Below, in pieces: positions 37,613 to 58,757 of a DNA stretch of 64,000 nt. Every line of letters begins with the position of its first letter. Position 1 is the first letter of the stretch. The notes under the pieces are model-generated. The model was not told the DNA's origin and ran no database searches. It saw only the letters and a list, made by a program, of their open reading frames with translations. This DNA is from Bigelowiella natans CCMP2755 (taxonomy: Eukaryota > Cercozoa > Chlorarachniophyceae): positions 1 through 64,000 of the forward strand of contig ADNK01001417.1 in NCBI GenBank assembly GCA_000320545.1, written 5' to 3'. The translations under genes and the position numbers were made by a program.

Positions 37613-38356
37613 CACTCTTTCTTCCTCGATTTTCAGACCTTTGTACCTGTCTCGGAATTTGAATTCATCGAAAACATAGTCTATTTTATAGAAACGTCTG
37701 TGCGATATCCGGAATATAATGTTACATTGAGATCTTTCGGGGTTCTGGCTGCAAGAAATGGACAATTATTTCTTCCTTCAACCCAAACCCTAACCCAAAA
37801 ACTCGCCGCGCAATTCGTTTGTGCAGACAAGGCAAGTTTTTGTAGTCGTATATGAGAAATCTCATACGTTGGGGCTTTCCTTCCCCCTCCTAAATGAATG
37901 TTGTTAGTGCCCGAATTTCGACTATAAATTGGTAAAATATGATCCATCTTATATTCGAGTCCAAGCAAAATAGTTGTCGCATATCTCCGTTCGAAGTCGC
38001 TGAGCAGGGCTTGTCGCTCAACGCGTGATTTAAATATTTGAAAAAAAGCCAGCGATTGATTGATCCGCTCGCCCCCCCCAAGCATGCATCCTTCTCTGTG
38101 GCGCTTAAACGTTAGATTTTATTCGCAACCAACTCATATTCTAATACTGGATTTGTATGAGTGCATTTTTGGGTGTTTACTCTATCGGCTGTATATAGGT
38201 GGGCGTCCAGCTCGAAATTGACGAATGTCGGCGATTTGGATTTGGATCCAGCGTACAAACGACCATTCTGTCAGCTACTAACACACACACACACACACTA
38301 ATTATCACCACATTAGGAGAAGGAACGACCATCCCCTTGTAATATTTGTACTCATA
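37613..38356. promoter_or_regulatory. divergent region between two unrecognised genes
   Basis: Between start codons of genes on opposite strands. A minus-strand open frame (37681-38085) runs through it, but I see no protein-like features or splice link, so I treat it as untranslated. A (CA)n tract lies at about 38280-38299. Confidence 0.4.
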
Positions 38357-46362
<8,006 letters not shown>

Positions 46363-47381
46363 ATGCTAGATTGTGAGAATATGTGTAAACGACGGCGAGC
46401 TTGTTAGTGGTTAAGTGTTGCCAACAGTCGCTCTTAATTTATCAATTGCTGCACACACCCATGTTGTAATCTACAAAGCTTTGCCAAATGAAGCCCTGTA
46501 CTACATAACGTATAACTAATGGCAAGTTGTCCCTCCTATACTATCGGATATATGAGACGAATGTGATCTAGCTAGCTAATAATGAATGTTTAAATTCTTT
46601 CAATAGTCATTCTAATGTAGCTATCGGATATATGGAACTATGGACATGCTAGCATGCATGCGCATGCGGTCTGCGGCGATGCGCAGCGCAGCACGCAGCA
46701 CACGCACGTCGTCGTGGAACAACACAACGAACAGGTTCATCAGTCATGCGTCTCATAACCGTGCGCTTGCGGAACAAAATGTTAGCATAGGTCCACACAC
46801 ATTGCAAGATGTTTCAGATCTTATTACTATGAGCTTGCGTGCTACATAGCTAGATAGCGTGGGTATAGCATAGGGGCTGCTAGCTAGCTTGGCTGATGAT
46901 CTAGCTAGCTAGTGATGCTGATGAGTGGTGCAGTGCGGTCGTGCGGCACGGCGCGATGTCTGGTGTACGGTGTACGCATGCGCATGCATGCATCGCATGT
47001 GCAATGGATGATCTGCTGTACGTAGCGCTTGCTAGCTTGTGCGTGCTATGCTAGTATGCTAACTATGTACATGAACAGTGCTAGCTAGATCTAGAGATGC
47101 ATTGACTGTAGTCGTGCACATAGTCTAGATAGTCACATCATGGCATGGCAATAAACTATGATATGTGCGTATATGCACTAGTGCTGCAGCCTATTTATCG
47201 ATCTTAATACCAACACAGACAAACAATTAAGACTGGATGATGACATGCAAGATGCACGACGAAAACTACAACGAAAATGATGTCATTTATTGAGATATGA
47301 TAATTGCTATTGCACATGATGAGGCAGCAGCACAACCCTGCCCCCCTTATGGTTTCATAACACATTTATTTGCTAAAGGTA
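46363..47381. other. convergent intergenic island
   Basis: Between the 3' ends of the ankyrin gene (+) and the SRRM2-like gene (-). CTAG/CATG/GCATGC-rich, with CATGCTAGCATG at 46645-46656. The word CTATCGGATATATG occurs twice (near 46541 and 46621), and a 27-bp segment at about 46599-46624 recurs in the island at 63088-63115. Confidence 0.75.
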
Positions 47382-48616
47382 TCAATCACTTCCAGATGAA
47401 GATGAGCTTGAGCTTCCACTGTCAGAGCTCGAGCTTGAATCATCGCTGTCATCGCTATCGTCATCTCTTCTCTTCCTTTCCTCCTTCGAGTCCTTACGCC
47501 TGCTCTCTCTCCTGCTCTCGCTATTATGGTCGCGGTCATCACGGTCTCGGGCACGGTCACGACTCCGTCGGCTGCGATCACGACTACGATCGCGATTGCG
47601 ATCTCTGTCACGTCGGTCTCGATCTCGTCTCCTTGATCTCCTCTCGTCGTCACTATCGTCACGTCGTCCACGCCATCTGTCCTGAATCTCGTTTCTGTCG
47701 CGGCTGTCATTGCGTCTGCGCCTCTCTCGATCACGGCCTCTGCGGTTGTCTCGATCGCCACGATCTCGGCTTCTTTCTCGATCCCTGTCTCGTCCGGAAT
47801 CCCTCTGACGGCGACGTTTATTGTACTCTTCTTCTCCACCGCGATCAAGGAAGGCGGGAGCAGGTTTTTTTGGCACTTGGGAGCCTTCATCTTCGCCAGG
47901 AATCTCTTCCATTCTCTTGAAAGATTCTCCATTTCTATGTCCAGATTTAATTCCGAATGCTCGCCGCAGCTTTTCGTTTTCTTTCTCTTTCAAGAATGAT
48001 ACGGCGTGAGTCTCTTTCAGCCTACGATTAGAAAATTTACGAAATAGTTTATAATTTTCAAATCATTGTGATATGGAATACTCTTTCTCTGAAGATATGT
48101 CGTCTCCTGATGTTAATCGTCTGCGGAGGTACTTCCGGTCTTTCTCAACACGCTTCTTTATCTCCTCATCGGACAATCTGTGCACAAATCTCTTAGCAAA
48201 GTTTCTGGATGAAACTAGATTTTGGCTTTGTTGCCAAGAAGCAGAAGTAGAGGATATAGGGTGAAAAGAAGAGAAGCAAAGAAAAAGAGATGGAGAGAGA
48301 AAGATCCTACCCTCTTGATTTCAGGTCTTCTTCAAGGAGAAGCAACTTAAGTTCAATTTTCCTCTTCCTGTTGTGTTCCAATATAGCCTTGTTAGGCTTC
48401 TTTGTAACAGCTGGTTGCCTATAATCGTCAAAACTCTTTCGTTGTTGACCACGCTGATGAGGCTTTAGGGCACCGAGGTTGCGTTGAACGTAACCATTGG
48501 TTCCTGAACCTCTTGGTGTAACTAGACCAATTCCGTTGTACCTGAATCAATGCTACAATAAGAAAACTTGAAATATTGTGGTAGAAAATGAGTTCGGTGG
48601 TTCTTTCTTACGCCAT
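47382..48616 (-). CDS. Cwc21/SRRM2-type spliceosomal SR protein
   Basis: Exons 48612-48616, 48311-48541, 48082-48177, 47382-48021 give 323 residues. The N-terminus YNGIGLVTPRGSGTNGYVQR is the diagnostic cwf21-family start (yeast Cwc21, human SRRM2/SRm300). The cwf21 domain follows (LSDEEIKKRVEKDRKYL), then KETHAVSFLKEKENEKLRRA. The C-terminal ~150 residues are an RS/RD-rich tail ending in poly-Ser/Asp. Cwc21 contacts Prp8 and Snu114 in the catalytic spliceosome and stabilises 5' splice site docking. The first coding exon is only 5 nt (ATGGC). It is much shorter than vertebrate SRRM2 and close to fungal and plant relatives. Confidence 0.93.
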
Positions 48617-49081
48617 CGCAGCTTTCGATCTTCAGTGCGGAGGGGGAACTTAGAAGCGGGGCTATCTTCCTGCAGAAGGTGGGGTATTTATTTATGCGAC
48701 AACTCTAAATAGTACAAAATCACATTCTACAAATACTACCCAGATTTATCCCCATCTGGCCAAAGAATCTGTTGTCGCCAATGCTAAATCAATTTCATCT
48801 AGTCTCAACTAATATCTCATAAAATGATACTGAACGTATGAGTATCTTTCTCTACGACATCAAATAATAAACTTGTTTCACGCTGCACCTCGTATTCTCC
48901 TCTCCTTCCAATCCTATCTCCCGAGGGGACCAACATACTAATTGTTGATACTCGATTAACAACGAAAGTCAGTAGATGGAACACAGCCCATAAATATATG
49001 TATACTCAATAGAATATATGGTTCTAATTTCAGGCTTCGACTTAAACATTAAATAACTTTATACCCGTTCAACAAGACACA
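48617..49081. promoter_or_regulatory. divergent promoter region, Cwc21-like / CHMP1
   Basis: A 465-bp AT-rich gap between divergent starts, with no open frame of note and no specific element recognised. Confidence 0.4.
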
Positions 49082-50138
49082 ATGGGAGCCCGTATGACAA
49101 TGGAGGACCAAATCATTGAGCTGAGAATGGCATCGAAGCAGATGAAGCGTCAATCTCAAAAGTGCTCCAAGCAAGAAAAGGCAGAACAAATGAAAGTCAA
49201 AAAGGTATCTCATTTCGGCAGCTTCTCCTTTCCTTCGTTGCTACAAACAAATATTTTCAGGCAATTGAGCAAGGGGATAAAGAGCGCGCAAAAATACATG
49301 CAGGTATTGTTATTATAGAACACATAGATCCCAGCGCTATCTCTAAAATTTAGTTCGAAATTGAGAAATAGTTTTTGTAATGTTGAGACTCTGTCAAATT
49401 CTACTAAACTTAGAAAATTCGATACGGAATAAAAACAACTCGATAAATTTCTTACGGTTGGCCTCTCGGATGGAATCAATCGTGCAGAGGCTCCAGACAG
49501 CTCAGAGCATCAAAAATGTAAGCACGATTCGTGCATGGAACTGAACTAAATATTTAATTCTTGATCAGATGAGTAAATCAATGATGACTACTACAAAGAT
49601 CATGCAAACAGCGCTGTCGAGCATGAATGTTGAGAAGGTCAGCCAAAAACGACAATGATTTTATCATTACTTAGATTCCTATATATGTATGGTCTAGATT
49701 AGTGCAACTATGGACACTTTTGAGAAACAGTTCGAGGAGCTTGACATTCAGAGCGCGGTGATGGAGGATTCGGTCAAACAAGCGAATGCAAATACGATTA
49801 AAGGTGGGATGGAAATTCGATTAAGTCTTCAGTAGTTAACACCTTTGATTTGGATATTCAGAAGACCAAGTGGATAACTTAATGAGACAGGTAATAGGTG
49901 TAAGAATTTAATAACGGATAGCAATTAACATACTTTTGCAGGTTGCTGACGAGCATAATCTCAAGATGGAGGATGATATGCTGGATGCTCCAAAGAACAA
50001 GTTGCAGGTGCGTCTAAAAATTATATTCCTTTCATGAGTTTTTGAAAAAAAATGAATTACTGAATTCAGGAAAAAGATGAGAAGAAGGTAGAAGAGAAAA
50101 GTCTTGAGGATCGATTGAACGCGCTCCAGGATCTCTAG
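49082..50138 (+). CDS. CHMP1: ESCRT-III subunit CHMP1 (Did2)
   Basis: Exons 49082-49204, 49261-49303, 49414-49517, 49569-49637, 49698-49803, 49862-49890, 49942-50007, 50070-50138 give 202 residues, the usual CHMP1 length. The basic helical half has MASKQMKRQSQKCSKQEK and AIEQGDKERAKIHAENSIRN. The acidic half has TMDTFEKQFEELDIQSAVME. The C-terminal MIM1 motif is LEDRLNALQDL. CHMP1 recruits Vps4 through this motif and regulates ESCRT-III disassembly at endosomes and during cytokinesis. Every junction keeps phase. No unusual residues noted. Confidence 0.95.
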
Positions 50139-50371
50139 CAAGGCAATTTTGAAAAGTTCGTGGTAACAGTTTGTCATTTCCCGAACCCGAAGTGGTTACT
50201 CTGAATAGTGCTGGAGTGGTTTTGATGTACCTACAAAAGCTCATATGTTTTAAAGCCCGACTGAGATGCTGCATGCCTAGATATAACAGTTTGCCACGAT
50301 ACATATATGTGGACTAATGAAAAGATATAATTATTTCATTACACCCGTCTCACAATAGACATACGTATACG

Positions 50372-50456
<85 letters not shown>

Positions 50457-51278
50457 CGTACTGTGTCTATAGATCATTATGTAGCATGCTGCGATGATGC
50501 GATTGCACAGCGCATAGCCAAAGCAACAGCTTAGACAGCACCATCTTCATTTGTCCACTCTAGCACCTCCGATGCATGCTTGATCGACCGAGCTAGCGAG
50601 CTTCCAGCAAGTCTAATAAGAACAATGAGTAATGAGTACGACACCAGATGCAACATACACGGTCCCTCGCTGCATCTTAGCTAGCTTAGTGCATCTATAT
50701 AGAGCACACTATCTATAGCTATATATAACACGTGAGCTTAGCCTAGTTAGCTAGCTAGGCCTGCTATCTAGCTAGCTAGCTAGGAGTCTAGTAGCCTGGC
50801 TAGCTAGAGAGCCTACTAGCAGAATAAGTGTATGCATGTGCTAGCGCGTGCTAGCCAGCATGTCTTGGCATCAGATACGATCTAGCGATGCATATGCATG
50901 ACGTACAAAGCTAGAAAGCGCTATCTAGGCTATCTAGCTAGCCTAGTAGCTATAAATGTGTGATGCATGTGCATGCCTAGGTGCAACGAAGGCAATCCCA
51001 CTAGCTAGTATGTAGCTGCTGCTATGCTAGCTATGGCGTACGATGACATACGAGATTTTGAGCTACTGACTGTCGCTTGCGTATGGCACATGCTAGCATG
51101 CGCAGAACTGTAGAATCGTGACAACTGTGTCTATCCTGGAAACGATCAACGATATATGCATGTATTCTGATCACAAGTTTTAAATATAACAATATAACGC
51201 AGTGATGACCGTTTATGATTCAAGATTTGATTAGAAGCATGTAACTGTTCACATGATAGCAGTTTGTGAGGTCTCACA
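50139..51278. other. convergent intergenic island with long (AT)n
   Basis: Between the 3' ends of CHMP1 (+) and CAP-H2 (-). An (AT)n tract of about 75 nt lies at 50376-50452. From about 50560 to 51120 the sequence is full of GCTAGCTAGC arrays and CATGC words, with CATGCTAGCATG at 51089-51100. No gene supported. Confidence 0.75.
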
Positions 51279-53542
51279 TTATGATAAAGAATTTATAGAC
51301 CGGCGTGCTCTCAGGCCTCGCCTGCTTTTACGGATGGGCTGATTCCCTTTGGTTGAAAACAGAATAGTTTGTTTTTTTCCAAATTTCTTTTTCTCAATTG
51401 TATTCTTCCCAGGCCTGTTCTCCTCGTCCAAAGATTTAGTCTTTGATATTCGGGTGCGTTTCTTCCGAGGTTCTTCTTCCTTTGTGCGTTTAATGTCGCC
51501 GTCTTCCACCTCTTTGTCCACCAGATTTACCGAATTTTCCTTCCCAGATACTTTGTCGGATCTTAAGGTTTTGATCTCATCGCGAGCTTCCATAGATATG
51601 TTTTCAGAATCCATTGTTTTGCTCGCATCGTTTGCCTCTGGTTGTTCCACTAGCACAGCAACCGCTATTGATGTGAACCCCTTCTCTTCAGAAGGATAAA
51701 TATCGACACGTCTATGATTCGCTAGTTGTAGTGTAGCTAAGAAATTTCGAGAAACCTCGTATTGGTTGAGACCGCTTACAACCGTGCTGAATGGAACCGT
51801 ACCATTTTCATTCTCTTCCACCTTTTCTTGCACCCTTTGCACGATTTGATCTCCATACCGATGAATGTCAAACTCTGGGCGAGAATCCATCTCTTGGAGG
51901 TGAGGTTCAATCTTTGACTGCCATGCTGCGACGCGCTGAGAAAGTTTGGAGTGAGACATGTATCGCTGAGCTGCTTGCACATAAGCCTCAACATGCTTTC
52001 GACATAAGTCTTCAAATGTCGAAGAAGAGTCGTGATTTAGTTCCTGAGGTGAAGCAAATACTCCCTCTGCATTCGAAATTTGGTTTTCATGGTCCGCAAG
52101 TAAAGCGTCGCCCTCACTCGGAAGTGGATCCTCTCTGATATCAGCTATGTCGGCAACATCGAATTCTTCATCTGACAAGGGGTCAAAGCCGCCTTCTTCG
52201 TCATGAGCTGCAAAATCCTGCACAACTTCAACCTGTTTTTGCTTTACAGCCATTTTTCTCTCTTTCAAATTCGACCTCCTCTTTCGTTCCGCGTGGCGAA
52301 TCTTGAGCTTTTGATACAATAATCCCGAAAAGTGTGAAAACGAAAGATCGGGAATGCTAGTTAAAGCTGCTTCTTGATTTTCCACTTGCAGCTTTATCAA
52401 CTTATGTTCTCTCGATACGAGCTCGATATTTCTGCGCGTTGCCTTAATGATACGGTAGCATTTGCCTTTTTTGAACTTCTTTGGATCAATGTTCTCTTCC
52501 AATTCGTAAGGGTCCATCAGTGCAAAAGTATCATTCTCACCTTCTTCATTTTTTTCGTCGTATTCTGCATTCTTGGCCTCTTGTTTTTCGTCAGACTGTT
52601 CATAGTCATCTCTGTCTCCATCGTAACAATCACCGTCGTCACCGAAGCTCTCGTCCATTTGATTTTGCTCATGGGTTGGGAATGCAAGCTCTTTTGCAAC
52701 AGCATCTGTATTCTCTTGGTTGACACCCTGACTAGTTTTTGCTTCATGGGCCTGAGATTTTAGTAGAGTCGCAGGGCTTCCAAATGGCAGGTGACTAGCT
52801 TGCATAGAGTCCCTACGGAAAGATAAGTCCACCAAGCGGCTATCTCTTTCCTCATACAAAAGAGCTCCGGACGCATGAACAGCACATTCACTAACTTTGT
52901 AGTCGACGCCTCCTTTGTTGCTTTTTCGGAGCGACTTAGTGTTTAAAGCGGAGAGGGGAGTGCGCGTTATTAGAGTCTCTTGTCTCATCTTCTTGTAATC
53001 TTCATTGATTTCCTTAAGATCAATGTTCTTCGCCTCGCGCATATGGTCATCAAGAGTCAGGAATTCAGCTTCTGCCTGGATGAAAGCATCGCTGTCGACA
53101 CCGTCCTTGTTAATGGACGACTTCTTCTTCCGGTAATCGGTCTTCTTCGAAATAATATCGAGGCACTGATAGATGAGACTGTACAGAAACTCAACCTTCT
53201 TACTGTAGACACCAGCAGAGCCTAGATTAGGTTTTAATTATGAGTCCCGACTTAGTCAACAATTTGTTTTCGAACAAGAAATTCAAAATGTGTAGCATGA
53301 CCTTGGATGAGCAGTGCAGCTTCTGCGAAGTTTAAATCTTTGCCTCCATCAAATGAGGTATGTATCTCTTCTAGGGTCAACATATACTCCTCCAACTCTG
53401 ATGCTACATTTATATTCCAATTTGTTGCTAAATCCTTTATAGGTTTCAGCAAGTGAGCGAATCTGTGATCGGACATCTCTTTACTGTCTCCACCCAGAGG
53501 CATGTTGGCGGTTCTTGAATTCACTGGTGCAATAGACAGCAT
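51279..53542 (-). CDS. NCAPH2: condensin-II subunit CAP-H2
   Basis: Exons 53302-53542 and 51279-53221 give 727 residues. The N-terminal CNDH2 domain has [30 protein letters not shown] and [20 protein letters not shown]. An acidic central region includes [14 protein letters not shown]-terminal winged-helix region has [20 protein letters not shown] followed by [12 protein letters not shown], matching the condensin-II H2 C-terminal domain. CAP-H2 is the kleisin that bridges SMC2-SMC4 in condensin II for chromosome compaction. A very basic tail of about 100 residues follows the winged helix. The ATG is the first after an in-frame upstream TAG. Confidence 0.94.
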
Positions 53543-54421
53543 TGCTTGAGTAAAGATTGTCAAATTCTAAATACTCTAAAAACCTATAACCTATAGTTCC
53601 TAAATATACGTATATGAACAAAAATTTACATATATGTGTTTGTGTGCAGTGCGCGGGTGTACGTGTGCGTTAATTATATTTTTAGAAATGTATATCCCTT
53701 ACAGAGCACCCTGCTCCACCTACCTTAGCCAACTCTAACAATTGATATGGCGCGCTGGGGTTATGCCTGCAAACGGTCAGAAAATATATCGATTATTTTC
53801 AGAATGAGATCAGTCAGATAACTATTTCAAGAGGCGATATTCAACTACAATTGCTCAAACAAAATATGTCGCATCGAAAGATATACATGAAATATATTTA
53901 AATGTTCCTTCTCGGTGTGATTTTGATTTCCTGAATTCATGTCCGATAATTTATCAAGCTATTTCTTCACTACGTCATATAAAAACAAGGTTTTTTAATA
54001 TTTTAAGCCTTGTTGGCTAAATCTTGCACATTTACGTTGTCGCATTAGTAAAAAACAATGTAAATTCGACTATCATAAGCCGACTTCTCAGTTGACGCTG
54101 AATATAAGGGCGCTCTTCCCTACTTTTAGGGGTTTTGGCTGAATTTACGTGAAAATCAGCCAATTGCCCATTGGCAAAGGCAGCGGCCACTTAATCCATT
54201 ATTTATTGCGTGGGGTTCATTGGTACGTAGCGCTGGATCTGAAGGGAGGGAAGCGAGTATCAGAGAGACAGCCGAGTGAAAAGACTTATGTGACGCAACA
54301 AACTCTTTATCCCCCTTGCCCCCCCCAGCATTTTTTCCGAAAAAAAGTGTGCATTTACGCAAATTCTCGCAGCTTACCTATACTTGTCACATCGTTCATA
54401 TTTGCCAGAAAGCTGAACAAA
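53543..54421. promoter_or_regulatory. divergent region, CAP-H2 / LisH-ALDH
   Basis: An 879-bp AT-rich gap between divergent starts. It has no CTAG/CATG island texture, unlike convergent gaps. A frame at 54149-54420 upstream of the LisH start looks like untranslated leader. Confidence 0.45.
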
Positions 54422-55741
54422 ATGTCTGATTCCGAGCTAAATGAGAGCGTGCAAATGATCCATAAGTTCCTAAAGAAGAAGGGATACTCAAGCACTGCGA
54501 AAGCTTTACGCAAGGATTACAGGAAAACGTTCAGCGAAGATGAGGACGATTTCCCTCAATCATCCTCGTACAAGAGGACCAATGGTACTCGCAGGCGAAA
54601 GAGAAAAGGAAGTTTTGATTCGTCGTTCCGAAAGAAAGGTCGATATGACTACGATGACGATGACGAGGAAGAGGACGAGAAGTCTTCTCATTTGCCAATT
54701 CAGGTATACTGCAGGGTGCTTCTTGTGTTTCTTTGACTGCTTGTCTTAGTTCGTTTTACTATAACATGTGCAAAATTATTAGACCAAGTTGTTCATCAAC
54801 GGAAAATTCGTCGAGTCCATCTCTGGCCGCACTTTCGAGTACCTATTTTGAGTCATGTTACGTAGAATAATAATGGATGCTGAAAGATAATTGTATCAAA
54901 TCCAGGACTGTCAATCCTGCGAACGGAAAAGTTATCTGTGACGTAGATTGGGCGCAAAAGGAAGATGTCGATGCAGCGGTGCTGAAAATGACAATGAATC
55001 GCACACACAAATAAGCAGCTGAAACACCCAATCAAACTCAAACACATTGACACATTGAGAATGAATATCTCGAGAGAGTCATAGGAAGTGAAGAAAAAGT
55101 ATTGTAAAATAGCTCAGCCATGGTACCACTTGTATTCCTGTCTCTTAGGTTCGCGCCGCTAAGAAAGCCTTCCCTAAGTGGAGTACTACGTCGGGGCCAT
55201 ACAGACGTGACCTCATCCTCAAGCTCGCAGATCTCATGGAAAAACACAAGGTAATAATGGGTTCTGTCTTCGTGCGATATATGATAGGTCACAGTAATTC
55301 ATACCCCACCCCTCAACTAGTCCTATATTTTCATAAAATTTACCTTCGCGGAGACAAGCAGCAGCCTCATTCATCTAGTGGCCAACTTTTTACCGATAGG
55401 AACGCCTTGCGGAGGTCGAGGCTCTTGATAATGGCAAGCCATACCAGGTAGTAGGGAGTAAGTCATAATTTCGATGCACGATTACGTAGACTCTCCTGCA
55501 TATGGTGGTGGTGCCTGCTGAAGCTGACTGTGATTAAATCTCCCATGTCGCTGCTCCATTGGCCATCAATCATTGATGCTGGCGATGATGACATCAGAAT
55601 CAATATTTGAAATACACCTCCTAAACAATGAAAGGTTGCTTTGAACTTGGACCTGGTATTGGCGATTAAGTGCTACCGCTACTATGCTGGATGGGCTGAC
55701 AAACTTATGGGTGAAACGATGCCTATTGAGGTAGTAGCACC

Positions 55742-55775
<34 letters not shown>

Positions 55776-56745
55776 ATAATGGTAGTAGAAGTAGTAGCTC
55801 CCTAGCTAAGTTTGGTGGTGGTAGTGCTGCTTGCTATGATGGCAAACTCTAATAAGCTCATTTTGTCGACAACAATTTAATGGTACTACTCACCGTTGAT
55901 GTCCCACCACTAAAAACAACATATATCCACTACTACTTCTCATGACAGGGCAAGTACCTCTGCTACACCCGCCGGGAGGCAATGGGGTCAGTCAGTCAGT
56001 CAGTCAGACAGTCAGTCAGTCAGTTCCTCAGCACCAAAACACAGTTTTTGGAGCAAATAACTCCGATGGTGCATGCCTGTAGAAGCGTATTCAAATGCGG
56101 GATTGACCTCCTCCTCTTCCTCCTCCGCTTGCTACTTAAAATTATGCTAGAGTGGTTGGCCAGATCACCCCGTGGAACTTTCCCCTCCTTATGCAGGTCG
56201 ATTCTGACCTATCACTATTGCATTTGTTATTGGTGGTGGTAGCGAGGGTGTAGAAATTGCTCTTCCGATTGTATCCCTTGTGTTCTTTTTCCTTCTTGTC
56301 TTTTCGTAGTAATCGTTCTTGCTATAGCCGGAATCGATACAACTTATTGTGCCATGCGTTAAACATCTGCTACTACATAGAATCATGACAACAAGATTTC
56401 AACACGAAGTTAAAAAAATATATGCCTTATCATCGTCATCATTAGTATCATCATATCCTCACAAGTCTATATCAGTATAAATGGGCGCAATTCGTGGAAA
56501 TTATAGCAATAAATATAATTTATCTTAGGCTTGGAAGCTCGCTCCTGCTCTGGCTGTTGGATGCTGCATTGTGCACAAACCGTCCGAAAAGACGCCACTA
56601 ACGGCTCTTATGATTGCCGACCTCTCGCGAAGGGCAGGGTGTGATTCACATTAGGAAGAGACTATCTCATGTGCCACTGTTGTTGCTTCTTCTCACGTCC
56701 TCCCTCTACTGCATTTTTCTTCTACTTCTTCTTCTTCTTCTTCTT

Positions 56746-56776
<31 letters not shown>

Positions 56777-58454
56777 GCTGCTGCTACAGCTTTCCTCCTG
56801 GAGTGCTGAATATCGTAAGCGGTGAGGGGCCTGTCACCGGAGAGGCAATTACCCGTCATCCAAAGATTGAAAAGGTTGTTGTACCACAGGTGGTGGTGGT
56901 GGAGGAGAAGGATATGTGATAGTGGTGTATATGATGGTGCCGATAGTGACAGATGGTTGACCTTGTTTTCTTGTTCACTGTCCTTTCGTGTCCCTTCATT
57001 AGTATCTAATCGCTTGTGTGTCGTACGCATGTGTGCACATATAGGTGGCTTTTACAGGATCTACTGGAGTCGGTCGTCGTATCATGAAAGCAGCTGCTGA
57101 ATCTAATCTGAAGGTTGCTGCATCATCATCTCACACACTCTCATCACTGTTACATAATATATCTCCAAATTCGTTCATTCGTGTGGATGAGATACTTGCT
57201 GATTAAACAGGAGATTGCGTACTATAATTCTCATTTATTTTCATCTCATTTCATCAGCGTGTGACCTTGGAGCTGGGGGGTAAATCACCCATGATCGTTT
57301 GTAATGATGCTGACATTGACCAGGTAGTATTTCCGATTTGCCCATCGATTATAGAACAAATCCAAGAACATAGGCTGCTGTTGCTGCTGCTTTCCCACGA
57401 TAAATAGTTGTTGATATCATTGGGCTCGTTTGCTTTTTTAAAATCTTCAGGCTGTCGCAGCGGGACAGCTAGGGTTATTCATCAACTCGGGCCAGTGTTG
57501 CATTGCCTCTTCTCGCATATTTGTACAAGACGATGTCTACGACGAATATGTTAGAAAGGTAGTAGTGAGTGACAACAGTCTCATGCTTACTGCTGTTAGA
57601 TAATGATTGTTTGTGTCGTGTGGTATTGCTGCTGGAGTCGAGACATGAATCATGGCGATGTGTTTGCCTTCAATATGCACCAGGCAGTAAAATTCGCCAA
57701 GAAGCGCAAACTTGTGGATCCCATGGAAGATGGCCACAAGGACATCCTTGCCATTCAAGGACCGCAGGTTTGGTTTATTCAGGGAGGGAGGCATGACGAC
57801 AAGTGAGAGAGAGAGAGAGAGAAAAAGAGAGATAGCGAGGCTTCTCCTCTATCAGATGATCTATCTCTCGATGTTGATCGAGTGATGACGATGACAACGA
57901 TGACGATGACGACGATGATGATGATGCCGGTGATGATGATGCAGATGATAATATCGATTATTCAGGTCGATAAGCTCCAGTATGACAGTGTTATGAAGTA
58001 CATCCAAGCTGGGTCAGTAATATAGCATTTTCGAGGAGGAGGAGGAGGAGGAGAGAGATCAGGACACATAACTATATCTTTACAATTGCTTTTGTTGTTG
58101 GCGTCTCATCGAACAATACTAGCAATAAAGACGATGCTTGTAAACAACTAGGAAGCGTGAAGGAGCTCGTCTGTGTTGCGGGGGAGCAAAGGCGAATCGT
58201 GAAGGGTATTACATCCAGCCAACCATCTTTGCAGATGTGGAAGATGATATGAAGGTCAGTGAAGGAGAGATATGGTTAACAAGTTAAAGAACAACGATGG
58301 TGCTGCTGCTGCTGCGCTGCTGCTGGTGGTGGTAGGAACATTTCTAGTAGTAGTAGCAGCATAGAGGGAGGAAGGGGGGTGAAAGAAAAAGCAAATGAAG
58401 AGACCCATCGCCACCCTGCAAAGTTCCACCACTATTGCATCCCCCCCCCCCCCC

Positions 58455-58500
<46 letters not shown>

Positions 58501-58711
58501 TCCCGCCCACACCTTTCTCCTCCTCCCTGTCCTCTTCCTCAGATTGCCAGAGAGGAGATCTTTGGCCCTGTGATGGTAATTCTTCGATTCTCCACACTGG
58601 AGGAAGCTATCAAACGCGCGAACAAGTCCGAGTTTGGTCTTGGAGCAGGTACCTTCACCACAGTAGTAGGACGGCCATATATTTGTACAAACTATGTTAA
58701 TATATCGGTTT

Positions 58712-58757
<46 letters not shown>

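Noticed and set aside
37770-37800. telomere-like CCCTAACCC word
   Set aside because: Only single short matches (AAACCCTAACCC), not a tandem array.
37681-38085. 134-codon minus-strand ORF upstream of the 36034-37612 gene
   Set aside because: No splice link or family signal, and composition close to background. Treated as 5' untranslated or intergenic.
55987-56023. CRISPR-like or direct-repeat array
   Set aside because: It is a plain (GTCA)n microsatellite inside an intron; no spacers.
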